From: CAZJYI01 sp964550025
Lineage (GTDB): Bacteria > Verrucomicrobiota > Kiritimatiellia > UBA8416 > CAYOBW01
Direction of reading: 5' to 3'
Length of the DNA: 24,972 bases
Assembly: GCA_964550025.1 (NCBI GenBank)
Contig: CAZJYI010000155.1
Location: 1 to 24,972, forward strand
Shown here: one piece after another, positions 15,714 to 23,149 of the stretch
Layout of the letters: each line of letters opens with the position of its first letter
Numbering within the stretch: the stretch's first letter is position 1
The notes under the pieces: model-generated
Told to the model about the DNA's origin: nothing
What the model saw: only the letters and a program-made list of their open reading frames with translations
Database searches by the model: none
Program-made: the position numbers and the translations under genes

Positions 15714-17723
15714 ATGCGAATCGCAGTCAAACTCCCGGCTTGGTTCCTCCTGGCGGCTCTCGCGCCCCTGGTGATCGCCGGCATTGCCGGTGCCCTGATC
15801 TTCCATCAGGCCCTGGAAACAGAAGGGCTGGAGCGTTTGCGCTCGCTGCTGGAGAGCAAGGTCAGCCGCATCCATGCCTTCATGCGGGAACGTGAGGGTG
15901 ATGCGGAGACGCTCGCCCACAGCCCCTTGATCGTCGATGTCATGGACCGGATCGTCCGGGTGTACTCGGAGGCCGGTGTCGAGGCGTCGGCATACTATGG
16001 CGTCGATGACGAAGTGCGCCCGCTTCTCACCCGCTACCAACGCGTCTTCGGCTACGCCGACGTGCTGCTTCTCAGTTCGGCCGGGGACGTCGTGTTCTCG
16101 CTGTTGCGGGGAGCGGATTTCGGGGCGAACTTCTGTGAGGGCGAGCTCCGACACACTGAACTGGGCAAGGCGTTCGACCGCGCCCGGACTCTGCAGGCGA
16201 CCGCGGTGTCCGACTGTGAGTACTACGAACCGGCGGGCGAACCGGCGGCGTTTATCGCCGCACCCATACTCAAGGCGGGCGAACTGGTCGGTGTGCTGGC
16301 GTACCGCCTCGGCAATCAACGCGTGTATGACGTGCTGCTGGATCCGTCCGGCCTGGGCGAGACGGGGGAGACCGTCGTCGTGGCGCCCAAGGATGACCGG
16401 GCCGTGTTTGTCGCGCCGACACGACACGATCCGGACGCGGCCTTCGACCGGCACGTTGCGTTCGGGGCCGTGACACGCCGACCGGTCCAGGAGGCGGCCC
16501 TGGGAACCAAGGGCTCGGGCAGCTACGTTGACTACCGGGGACGCCGGGTGTTCGCAGCCTGGCGCTATTCTCCATACCTGCGCTGGGGGATCGTCACGAA
16601 GATGGACGCTTCCGAGCTGCTGGGCGGCATTGTCGTCTTTCGAAGGGTTCTCGCGGCAGTGGTCGCCGCCGCCGTGATCGTGGCCCTGGTTCTCAGCCTC
16701 GGCCTGTCGCGCTCGATCGTCCGTCCAATCCGCAAGCTGCGCAAAGGAACGGCCGCGGTGGCCGGCGGCGACCTGGAGCACCGCGTCGGAACATCCGCGC
16801 CGGACGAAATCGGCGAGTTGTCGCGGGCGTTCGATTCCATGGTACAGAGCCTCAAACGGGTAACGGCCTCCCGCGATGAGCTGAACCGGGAAGTGGCCCA
16901 GCGTGCGCGCGCGGAAAGAAACCTGCGAACGGCCATGTCACAGCTCGAACGCTCCAACCGGGACATCGAGCAGTTCGCTCATTCGGCATCGCACGATCTG
17001 CAGGAACCGTTGCGCAAGGTCATCACGTTCGGATCGCTGCTGGATTCGGAATACGGCGAAGCTCTGGGCAGCGAAGGCAGGCACTACGTGTCCATCATGC
17101 GCAGGGCGACGGAACGCATGCAGGCACTGGTCAGCGACCTGTTCATGTACACATGCATCGTGACGCGCGCCCGGGCGTTCGAACGGGTGGATCTCGGCAG
17201 AATCGTCGCCGAGGTCCTCGATGACCTGTCGTCTCGCATTGCCGATGCGGACGCCGAGATCGACGTGGGGGAGTTGCCGACAATCGATGCGGACGCCGCC
17301 CAGATGCAGCAATTGATGCAGAACCTCATCGAAAACGCGCTCAAGTTCAGGCGGGAGAACGAGGGGCCGCGCATAAGGGTGTATGCGGAAGCGATCGAGG
17401 CAGACGCCGCACAGCCGCAGACGGGCGACTCCCACACGGGTGCGCGTTGCCGCATCGTCGTCGAAGACAACGGGATCGGGTTCGAGGCGAGACACGCCGA
17501 ACGCATTTTCGGCGTATTCCAGCGGCTGCACGGCCGTCACGAGTACGGCGGATCGGGCATCGGCCTGGCGGTCTGCCGCCGAATCGCGGAACGGCACAAA
17601 GGAACGATCACGGCACAGGGCACGCCGGGAAAAGGCGCCACGTTCGCGGTCTGCCTGCCGACCGCGCACGACGAGGAAGGCGGGTACGAAACCGTGGAAC
17701 GAGTGGGCGGTGCAGCCACATGA
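15714..17723 (+). CDS. Membrane sensor histidine kinase with Cache-like periplasmic domain and HAMP
   Basis: 669 residues from the ATG at 15714, whose GGAGGATGA ribosome site overlaps the upstream stop. TM1 is at about 9-31; an extracytoplasmic Cache-like sensor runs about 32-300 (YADVLLLSSAGDVVFS, YVDYRGRRVFAAWRY). TM2 (about 311-331) leads into HAMP (332-384, with VRPIRKL and DEIGELSRAF) and a short coiled coil. The dimerisation box ASHDLQEPLR carries phospho-acceptor H427. The ATPase domain has N541 (N box, ENALKF), D585 (DNGIGF), FQRLHG and GSGIGLAV. There is no receiver domain and no response regulator next door. Together with the anchored UrtA-like protein it probably forms a two-part signal receptor. 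Its partner regulator must be elsewhere. Confidence 0.95.
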   Translation: MRIAVKLPAWFLLAALAPLVIAGIAGALIFHQALETEGLERLRSLLESKVSRIHAFMREREGDAETLAHSPLIVDVMDRIVRVYSEAGVEASAYYGVDDEVRPLLTRYQRVFGYADVLLLSSAGDVVFSLLRGADFGANFCEGELRHTELGKAFDRARTLQATAVSDCEYYEPAGEPAAFIAAPILKAGELVGVLAYRLGNQRVYDVLLDPSGLGETGETVVVAPKDDRAVFVAPTRHDPDAAFDRHVAFGAVTRRPVQEAALGTKGSGSYVDYRGRRVFAAWRYSPYLRWGIVTKMDASELLGGIVVFRRVLAAVVAAAVIVALVLSLGLSRSIVRPIRKLRKGTAAVAGGDLEHRVGTSAPDEIGELSRAFDSMVQSLKRVTASRDELNREVAQRARAERNLRTAMSQLERSNRDIEQFAHSASHDLQEPLRKVITFGSLLDSEYGEALGSEGRHYVSIMRRATERMQALVSDLFMYTCIVTRARAFERVDLGRIVAEVLDDLSSRIADADAEIDVGELPTIDADAAQMQQLMQNLIENALKFRRENEGPRIRVYAEAIEADAAQPQTGDSHTGARCRIVVEDNGIGFEARHAERIFGVFQRLHGRHEYGGSGIGLAVCRRIAERHKGTITAQGTPGKGATFAVCLPTAHDEEGGYETVERVGGAAT

Positions 17724-17738
17724 CAGGGACCCAAGCCA

Positions 17739-17890
17739 GGAATCCGAATGTCGAAGCCCGAGACAAACCCGAATCTCAAAAGGGGGAAGACGGGACAGAA
17801 GACGCGAAGTTCTTTCTCCGTTTCGGTCATTTGGTCTCTCAGATTTCGAACTTGTTTCGGATTTCGATATTCGAATTTCGGATTTGCCGT
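17739..17890. repeat. Heptamer-periodic long inverted repeat, copy 1
   Basis: The left arm (17739-17778) has units such as CGAATGT and CGAAGCC. The right arm (17841-17888) is made of TTTCGAA, CTTGTTT, CGGATTT, CGATATT, CGAATTT and CGGATTT, the imperfect reverse complement. A loop of about 60 nt separates them. The same design recurs at 23657-23820, including the flanking GCCGTCC and an ACAAA/TTTGT block in each arm. It lies directly after the kinase gene. The rest of the 295-nt spacer holds the possible promoter and operator listed separately. No gene is seen. Confidence 0.75.
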
Positions 17891-17919
17891 CCGAAACCCC
17901 TTTTCGAACGGGCTCTAGC

Positions 17920-17946
17920 TGGACAACGGCCCGTGCGCGGTATTAT
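17920..17946 (+). promoter_or_regulatory. Possible promoter for the GH5-like lipoprotein gene
   Basis: TATTAT at 17941-17946 is a good -10 hexamer. TGGACA at 17920-17925 resembles a -35 box, but the spacer is only 15 bp, shorter than the usual 17. It lies 72 nt upstream of the lipoprotein ATG and just after the repeat element. Weak evidence. Confidence 0.3.
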
Positions 17947-17978
17947 CGTGTCGGAGTTCGCGCTTGAGAGGAAAAACC

Positions 17979-17998
17979 GACGGTCCGGAGTGACCGTC
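17979..17998. promoter_or_regulatory. Perfect 7-bp inverted repeat in the leader of the lipoprotein gene
   Basis: Arms GACGGTC and GACCGTC surround a 6-nt centre, ending 20 nt before the ATG and about 30 nt after the possible -10 box. It could be an operator, or a leader hairpin just ahead of the ribosome site. I saw no second copy in the window. Confidence 0.35.
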
Positions 17999-18018
17999 AT
18001 CAGTCGGGAACCACCACC

Positions 18019-20421
18019 ATGCGCAGATCGTCAGGCCCCCGTTACGTCGTTCCGGCAGTCCTATGCTGCCTTGTCTGTATGCTTGCAGGATGTGGCACCG
18101 TACGGCCGCTGGCGCCCGCGAGGCGCTACCTGGTCGAGGGGTTCGAACAGTGCGGCCTGTGGAGCATCGACAGTGCCAACAACTTCGGAAGGGTGCGCTA
18201 CACGCTGGACAAGGTTACCTCGGGCGAGTACGCCCTCGAGGCATCGTTCTTCAACAGCGGGCGCGCCAACACCATTTTCCGCAAAGAGGTGGACTACGAC
18301 CTCTCCGGCGTGCGTGACCTGTCGTTAGACGTCTTCAACGCGAACACGCAGCCGGGAGTCGCCTGCGCACTGGCCTTCAGCACGGAAGAGGGAGGCGTCT
18401 TCGAGACCAGGTCGGTTGAACTGGCTTCGGGCTGGAACAGGGACGTGCACTTCCGTCTCGACGCGGGGGGGATGCTGAAAGGAACCGACACCGAGGCCTG
18501 GACCGGGCAGTGCAGCCGCGTCACCCGACTGATGCTGTACGTGTTCCCGGGCAGCAATGCACGGGGCGCCCTGCACGTCGACAACCTGCGCGGCGACCGG
18601 ATGGGCATCAACCGCAGACCACGCCCCCGCCTGTACGCCGTACAGACGCCGACCGAAGCGGTTGTGCAGGGCGAACCTCTCGAACTGACCCTGGCCTTCG
18701 ACTCGCACTCGCTGCGAACGGCGGAGAGCAACGGCGGAAGCCCGGAGAGCGGGAACTGGGCCCCGGCGGAAGTCCTGGCACGCTTCACCGCGCCGGACGG
18801 ACTCGTCACGGACGTGAAAGGGTTCCTGAAAGAAGCCGACCCGGGCAGCTCCAACCTGCTGTACGCCGTGCGGTTTGCCCCGACCGTCGGCGGCACGTGG
18901 GTCGTCGACCTGGGATTCCGGGCGGAACGCAAATGGCAGAACGTGGGACGGCAGGCCCTGACGGTGCAGGCGTCCGAACGCCGCGACGGTCTCGTGCGCG
19001 TCGACCCGGATGACCCAACCTGCTTCGTGCTGGCCTCCGGAGAGGGCTTCTACCCCATCGGCCAAAACGTCTGCTGGTCGGGCGACTATGAGCCATACCT
19101 GCGGAGAATGCAGCAATACGGCGGCAACCTGGTGCGCGTCTGGGTCTGCCCCTGGAACTTCCCGCTCCTGAAGAACCGCGTCGACAGCATCGACCTCGCG
19201 GCGGCCGCGGAGATCGATCGCGTCATCGAACTGGCGCGCGACTGCGGCATCCACGTCCAGCTCGTCCTTTCCTACCACGGGTGGTTCAAGGATGACTGGG
19301 GGCGCAATCCGTTCAACGCGGAGCTCGGCGGACCGCTCATCCGCGCGGAGGGTTTCTGGCACGACACCGAAGCGCGCAACGCATTCAAGTCATACCTCGA
19401 CTACGTCGTCCGCCGGTGGTCGGCCTACCCCAACCTGTTCGCCTGGGAGCTGATGAACGAAGTCGATCTTGTACCGTACGACATGGAGTCGGACGTCGTG
19501 GAATGGCACCGTGAAATGGCCGCACATCTGAAGGCTATCGATCCGGCCGGGCACCTCGTCACGACCAGCGTCTGCGGTTCCGGCGCCCTCGCCGCCATCT
19601 GGGAACTGCCGGAGATCGACTTCTGCACCAGCCACATGTACGCAGCCGACGTGGACAACAGAATTCTCGAGGCGTGGTGCGAATTCTCCTCATACGGCAA
19701 GCCGTATTTCATCGGCGAGATCGGGCGCGGCCACCGCCCCGCCGACGACCAGGTAGACCCGGAAGGGCATCATCTCCACCACGCCCTGTGGCTGGCATGG
19801 ATGACGCCCAGCGCGGGAAACTGCCTGCCGTGGTGGTGGGATACGCACATCCAGCCCAACAGCCTCGAACGGCACTACCCCCCGCTAGTCGCGTTCAACC
19901 TGGACGAGGACCGCCGCGGGAAACACTTCCGCGGGCGAACAGCACGGTGGCAGGAGGGGAGCGGTGACACCGTGCAGTTCCAGGGCATCGTCACGCGGAA
20001 CTCCGTCCACGGCTTCGTCTACTCCGCGGAATCCTTCAAGGACGTCGGACTGCGGTCCGCGGCGCCGCTTCTGCGACGGACCTGCCGACTCGAGTTCGCG
20101 AACATGGAAGACGGCCCTTACCAACTGGAGTTGTGGGACACGTACGACGGAAACATCACCGCGCAGCGGCGCCTGATCTGCGTGGGTAGCCGTCTCCTCG
20201 TCCCCTTGCCGCCCGCGCAACGGGATTTCGCCTTCAAGGTCAAACCGTCCCCTGTCGTCCGCCAGACCCCGGTGCCGCAACCCGTCGGCATCGCACCAGT
20301 TCCGATCGCCCCCGAAAAAAGCGGCACGAAAAGCTTGCTTTCCGGGAGCCCGCGGAGCAATGATTCGTCGCCTGCATTCGCAGGCGGGCTGTGGGACCTT
20401 CCCACGACAATCAAGGAGTAG
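18019..20421 (+). CDS. Lipoprotein glycoside hydrolase with GH5-like TIM barrel and N-terminal carbohydrate-binding-like domains
   Basis: 800 residues. The signal peptide ends in a lipobox, LAGC (C25), so the protein should be lipid-anchored and exported. Residues about 35-195 look like a jelly-roll carbohydrate-binding module (YALEASFFNSGRAN, ALHVDNLRGDR). Residues 205-320 resemble the DUF5060-type Ig-like domain that precedes many GH5-like barrels (AVRFAPTVGGTWVVDL). The barrel spans about 325-640: FYPIGQNVCW, GGNLVRVWVCPWNF, HVQLVLSYHGWF, FAWELMNEVDLVPYD with E481 as likely acid/base, SHMY, and KPYFIGEIGRG with E567 as likely nucleophile. A mannanase- or glucanase-like retaining hydrolase is plausible; the substrate is unknown. 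The last 50 residues are Pro/Ser-rich and overlie two RNA hairpins. The stop codon overlaps the ribosome site of the EF-hand gene. Confidence 0.9.
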   Translation: MRRSSGPRYVVPAVLCCLVCMLAGCGTVRPLAPARRYLVEGFEQCGLWSIDSANNFGRVRYTLDKVTSGEYALEASFFNSGRANTIFRKEVDYDLSGVRDLSLDVFNANTQPGVACALAFSTEEGGVFETRSVELASGWNRDVHFRLDAGGMLKGTDTEAWTGQCSRVTRLMLYVFPGSNARGALHVDNLRGDRMGINRRPRPRLYAVQTPTEAVVQGEPLELTLAFDSHSLRTAESNGGSPESGNWAPAEVLARFTAPDGLVTDVKGFLKEADPGSSNLLYAVRFAPTVGGTWVVDLGFRAERKWQNVGRQALTVQASERRDGLVRVDPDDPTCFVLASGEGFYPIGQNVCWSGDYEPYLRRMQQYGGNLVRVWVCPWNFPLLKNRVDSIDLAAAAEIDRVIELARDCGIHVQLVLSYHGWFKDDWGRNPFNAELGGPLIRAEGFWHDTEARNAFKSYLDYVVRRWSAYPNLFAWELMNEVDLVPYDMESDVVEWHREMAAHLKAIDPAGHLVTTSVCGSGALAAIWELPEIDFCTSHMYAADVDNRILEAWCEFSSYGKPYFIGEIGRGHRPADDQVDPEGHHLHHALWLAWMTPSAGNCLPWWWDTHIQPNSLERHYPPLVAFNLDEDRRGKHFRGRTARWQEGSGDTVQFQGIVTRNSVHGFVYSAESFKDVGLRSAAPLLRRTCRLEFANMEDGPYQLELWDTYDGNITAQRRLICVGSRLLVPLPPAQRDFAFKVKPSPVVRQTPVPQPVGIAPVPIAPEKSGTKSLLSGSPRSNDSSPAFAGGLWDLPTTIKE
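20369..20405 (+). promoter_or_regulatory. Two tandem RNA hairpins at the lipoprotein/EF-hand gene junction
   Basis: Arms CGCCTGC/GCAGGCG around a 4-nt loop (20369-20386) are followed at once by GTGGGA/TCCCAC around CCT (20391-20405). Both lie in the last codons of the lipoprotein gene and just before the AAGGAG site of the EF-hand gene. No T-run follows, so they are not a terminator. They could set relative expression or mark a processing site. Confidence 0.4.
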
Positions 20422-20424
20422 GAA

Positions 20425-20745
20425 ATGAGAAAGTCGGTTGTTGGTGTGGTTGCGTGTCTCGTACTGCTGGGCCTGGTTGCCGGAACGTTTGCCAAGGGCG
20501 ACGCGGACGCCGCCCCCAAGAAGAAGCGCGATCCGGGCGCCATGTTCGACAAGAAGGACGCGAACAGCGACGGCAAGATCTCCATGGAAGAGTGGATCGG
20601 CAAGAAGAAGGACGCCGCCGCGGACAAGCTCAAGACGGTCTTCGGCAAAAAGGACAAGAACGGCGACGGCTTCCTGACGAAGGACGAGATGGCTCCCAAG
20701 GGCGGAAAGAAGCCCAAAGGCGACAAAAAGAAAGCCGACAAGTAG
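20425..20745 (+). CDS. Small secreted EF-hand calcium-binding protein
   Basis: 106 residues with a clear signal peptide (about 1-23, ending GTFA). Two canonical 12-residue EF-hand loops are present: DANSDGKISMEE and DKNGDGFLTKDE, with Asp/Asn at positions 1, 3 and 5, Gly at 6, a hydrophobic residue at 8 and Glu at 12. The remainder is very rich in Lys, especially the C-terminal tail (KGGKKPKGDKKKADK). The gene starts 3 nt after the lipoprotein stop, with its AAGGAG site formed over that stop, so the two are translationally linked. A periplasmic or surface Ca2+-binding role, perhaps with anionic glycan contact through the Lys tail, is inference. A strong terminator follows. Confidence 0.9.
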   Translation: MRKSVVGVVACLVLLGLVAGTFAKGDADAAPKKKRDPGAMFDKKDANSDGKISMEEWIGKKKDAAADKLKTVFGKKDKNGDGFLTKDEMAPKGGKKPKGDKKKADK

Positions 20746-20772
20746 ACCGGCTCACATTTCGGACGAATGAAG

Positions 20773-20799
20773 AAGGGGCCGTCTACGCGGCCCCTTTTG
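20773..20799 (+). terminator. Intrinsic terminator after the EF-hand gene
   Basis: A perfect 7-bp GC stem, GGGGCCG/CGGCCCC, with a 6-nt loop, extended by AA/TT and followed by TTTTGT. It lies 27 nt after the stop codon and closes the lipoprotein/EF-hand operon, so the downstream kinase needs its own promoter. Confidence 0.85.
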
Positions 20800-20841
20800 T
20801 CTGGCGGGACGGAGCAGGTGCGCGGGCCAGGAGGGGATCCT

Positions 20842-20923
20842 CCCCTCCCCTTACCCTCGCCCCTACTCTGCCCCGTACTCGGCGGAGAGTAGGGGCAAGA
20901 GTACGGGCGAGAGTAGGGGAGGC
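20842..20923. repeat. Long GC-rich inverted repeat upstream of the GAF kinase
   Basis: Two arms of about 37 nt, rich in CCCTACTC on the left and GAGTAGGG on the right, are nearly reverse-complementary around a short GGCGGA-type loop. Each arm is a run of related units (CCCCTACTCTG, CCCCGTACTC; GAGTAGGGGCAA, GAGTACGGGC, GAGTAGGGGAGG). It ends about 30 nt before the kinase start and would be a strong hairpin in the leader RNA. The rest of this 208-nt spacer holds only the terminator above and the ribosome site. Confidence 0.7.
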
Positions 20924-20953
20924 GGACGGCACAACCCGGAATCGGAGGACGCA

Positions 20954-22087
20954 ATGGCGGCAAACAACCACACGGACCTTTTCACGCTCTACGATCGTAT
21001 GATCGCCGACGTGGACATTCATCAGGTGCTGTACGACGTTACCGAGGTCGTCCGCGAGAAGCTGAACGCCGAAACCGCCACGACCTACCTCGTACGAGAT
21101 GAAACGCACGAACTTGAATCCGTGGCCGTACTCGGCAATGTGAAGCAGGTCATCCGCGTACCGATCTCCGAGACCTCTCTGGCCGGGTTCTGTGCCGTAT
21201 CTCGCCGGGCGTTCTTCGTGCAGGACGCCTACGGGGACCTCTCGCACATCTCGCCGGACGTGCACTTCGACCGCTCGTGGGACGAACGCAACGACTTTCG
21301 AACACGTGACGTGATGTGCGCCCCCGCCCTGTTCGGAGACACGCTGTACGGCATCGTGCAGGTCATCAACAGCCAATCGGGGCTGTTCGACGAGACCGAC
21401 CTCGAATCCCTCATGCAGGTCTCCCGCCTCGTCGGCTATGCCCTGTACCACGCGCGCATGTACAACGAGCTCGCCACACTGAAGGCGGTCGAGAAGCAGA
21501 AGGCCGATTTCATGCGGATCGTCGTCCACGAGCTCAAGTCCCCCGTATCGGGCTCGAAAATGCTCGCCTCGGCCCTCGAACACACCCACCGCGACAACCC
21601 CAAGGTCACGCAGGTCACCGGCAAGATCGGCGCCCGCCTCGACCATCTTCTCGAGCTCATCGAGGACATCCTGACCCTCTCGCGCGTCAAGTCCGGCACG
21701 CCGCTCGGCGATGTCGACCTGGATGAGGGTCCACTGCCCATCCGCTTCGACAGAACCGGTTACGCGCTCGTCGTCTCGAACCTCGTATCGAACGCCGTCA
21801 AGTACACGCCCGAAGGCTCCGTCACCGTCCGCCTGACCACGACCGACAGCGACGTCGTCCTCACCGTGTCCGACACCGGCCTCGGCATTCCGGAGAAGGA
21901 CATCCCCAAACTCTTCCAGGAGTTCTTCCGCGCCTCCAACGTCCGCGCTGGCGACATCAAGGGCACCGGCGTAGGCCTCGCCGGCGCCAAACAACTCGTC
22001 GAACGCTTCAACGGCACAATGACCGTCCAGTCCGGGGAGAACATAGGCACGGCCTTCTCCGTGCGGCTGCCGCTGGCGGAGGGGTGA
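20954..22087 (+). CDS. Soluble GAF-domain histidine kinase with shortened catalytic region
   Basis: 377 residues; the ATG follows a GGAGG site. There is no transmembrane segment. Residues about 10-168 form a GAF domain (YDVTEVVREKLNAETATTYL, FFVQDAYGDLSHIS, MCAPALFGDTLYGIVQVIN, FDETDLESL). The dimerisation box FMRIVVHELKSPVSG carries H192. The ATPase core has N276/N280 (SNLVSNAVKYT), DTGLGI (307-312), FFRASN and GTGVGLAGAKQLVE. Only 88 residues separate H192 from N280, against roughly 100-120 in well-known HisKA kinases. The missing part is the start of the ATPase domain, which here reads straight from DVDLDEGPLPIRFD to the N box. It may be a natural short form or an in-frame deletion. No response regulator is adjacent. 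The signal is unknown. Confidence 0.93.
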   Translation: MAANNHTDLFTLYDRMIADVDIHQVLYDVTEVVREKLNAETATTYLVRDETHELESVAVLGNVKQVIRVPISETSLAGFCAVSRRAFFVQDAYGDLSHISPDVHFDRSWDERNDFRTRDVMCAPALFGDTLYGIVQVINSQSGLFDETDLESLMQVSRLVGYALYHARMYNELATLKAVEKQKADFMRIVVHELKSPVSGSKMLASALEHTHRDNPKVTQVTGKIGARLDHLLELIEDILTLSRVKSGTPLGDVDLDEGPLPIRFDRTGYALVVSNLVSNAVKYTPEGSVTVRLTTTDSDVVLTVSDTGLGIPEKDIPKLFQEFFRASNVRAGDIKGTGVGLAGAKQLVERFNGTMTVQSGENIGTAFSVRLPLAEG

Positions 22088-22120
22088 GATTCGAGGGAGG
22101 GGGAAGAGAAGTGTGTGTAG

Positions 22121-22508
22121 GAGTACGTGGGAAACAAGCCGTGCGATGCGGGACGATCGGGGATGAAGAGAGTGGGATTACGATCGGGGAAAGGTCCCCT
22201 CCCGCTCCCCAATCGTAATCGCACTCCTCCCCCTCCCAAATCCCGCGGAGCCAGGCAGGACGGCGCTCCTGCTCCGTCCCGCGGAGACCGGGATCGAACC
22301 TTGCCACTACTCCGAGGGGAGATCGGCGTGTACGAGTAGGTGTACGAGTACGTGGAGAACGAGCCGTGCGATGCGGGACGATCGGGGAGAAAGAGAGTGG
22401 GATTACGATCGGTGAAGGGTCCCCTCTCACTCCCCAATCGTAATCGCACTCCTCCCCCTCCCCAATCCGGCGGAGCAAAGTAGGACGGTGCTCCGCGCCG
22501 TCCTCCCA
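22121..22508. repeat. 225-bp tandem duplication containing a GATTACGAT hairpin
   Basis: Two units start at 22121 and 22346 (period 225 bp), both opening GAGTACGTGG and continuing with GCCGTGCGATGCGGGACG. Each carries a hairpin with perfect arms GATTACGAT/ATCGTAATC (22176-22184 with 22212-22220; 22401-22409 with 22437-22445) and a CCCCTC-rich loop, followed by a CGGAGC- and AGGACGG-containing stretch. The second unit fades after about 22500. Units of the GTACGA type occur at the junction (about 22328-22350). No gene is supported: the open frames here only repeat the low-complexity peptide of the array. Confidence 0.8.
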
Positions 22509-22530
22509 CGGCCGCGGCAACGATGTCGAC

Positions 22531-22679
22531 GTAGTTCACGACAAAGTTCTCGATGTAGTTGGGATCGATTCAGTTCTCGGGGTAGTTCACGATGTAGAAA
22601 GAACCTCCCAAACTACACCGTAAACCTTGCCGAGAACTACACCGATAAGAACTACTCCGTCAGCTTTGCCGTGAACTAC
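22531..22679. repeat. Long inverted repeat built on GTAGTTC/GAACTAC units
   Basis: The left arm (22531-22599) repeats GTAGTTC and GTTCTCG-type blocks. The right arm (about 22605-22679) has AACTACACCG, AACTACTCCG and similar blocks at about 12-15 nt spacing, and is its imperfect reverse complement over about 70 nt with only a small loop. The outermost segments, GTAGTTCACG and CGTGAACTAC, match perfectly. It lies between the tandem duplication and the next inverted repeat. No gene is seen. Confidence 0.7.
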
Positions 22680-22718
22680 TCCGAGCGGAGAGACCGGCGA
22701 GTACGAGCAGGCACACGA

Positions 22719-22861
22719 GACCGATTCATGATTGGCGATGGCAGACGTTAGAGCGACACGCGACGCCCCGCGCCGTCCAACCCCGGAATCCCCAATCCAC
22801 CGCTCCCCGCCCTCACACATCAAGAAATCAACAATCATCAATCGCTAATCATCAATCGATC
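22719..22861. repeat. Inverted repeat with 7-bp periodic arm (CAATCAT-type units)
   Basis: The right arm (22830-22861) consists of heptamers CAATCAT, CAATCGC, TAATCAT and CAATCGA. The left arm (22719-22745, GACCGATTCATGATTGGCG...) is its imperfect reverse complement, with about 85 nt between them. No gene is seen in the loop. From 22862 to 22990 I see nothing definable. Confidence 0.6.
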
Positions 22862-22990
22862 CCACCGTATCGCCGTATCCGTCTCCGGCCGCCTCTCGCC
22901 CCACTTTCTCCGCCATGGGGATGCGCGGAACGGACTTCCACGCTACTTGTCACCCCGCCGGAGCGGGGCGCTTCGGGCATGGTCCGCGGC

Positions 22991-23075
22991 AATCGGGGAG
23001 AAAAGAGAATGGGATTGCGATCGGTGAAAGGTCCCCTCCCGTTCCCTGATCGTAATCGCACTCCTCCCCCTCCCC
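22991..23075. repeat. Third copy of the GATTACGAT hairpin element
   Basis: Matches the core of the 225-bp units upstream: AATCGGGGAGA, then arms GATTGCGAT (23013-23021) and ATCGTAATC (23049-23057), the same AAAGGTCCCCTCCC-type loop, and CGCACTCCTCCCCCTCCCC after it. The left arm differs by one base that still allows G-U pairing in RNA. The flanks of the 225-bp unit are absent, so this core is probably the basic repeat. Confidence 0.75.
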
Positions 23076-23112
23076 AATCGTCCCCTCCCCCGCCCCGCGC
23101 ACAACACCCGCC

Positions 23113-23141
23113 TTGCGGCTCGCTCTCCCGCGGCCTATACT
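23113..23141 (+). promoter_or_regulatory. Sigma70-type promoter for the precorrin-2 dehydrogenase gene, likely leaderless
   Basis: TTGCGG (23113-23118) and TATACT (23136-23141) are separated by the ideal 17 bp. The ATG at 23150 lies 8 nt past the -10 box, where transcription would start, and no ribosome site is present. Together these suggest a leaderless mRNA. Confidence 0.5.
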
Positions 23142-23149
23142 CCCGGGCA

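Noticed and set aside
20360..20428. 22-codon frame whose TGA overlaps the EF-hand ATG (ATGA)
   Set aside because: It lies inside the end of the lipoprotein gene in another frame, has poor ribosome site spacing, and the overlap can arise by chance.
22008..22520. Possible small repetitive protein on the minus strand (repeated GEGEECDYDWG-like peptide)
   Set aside because: The peptide repeat is explained by the 225-bp DNA duplication and its third copy; there is no ribosome site and the frame overlaps the kinase 3' end.
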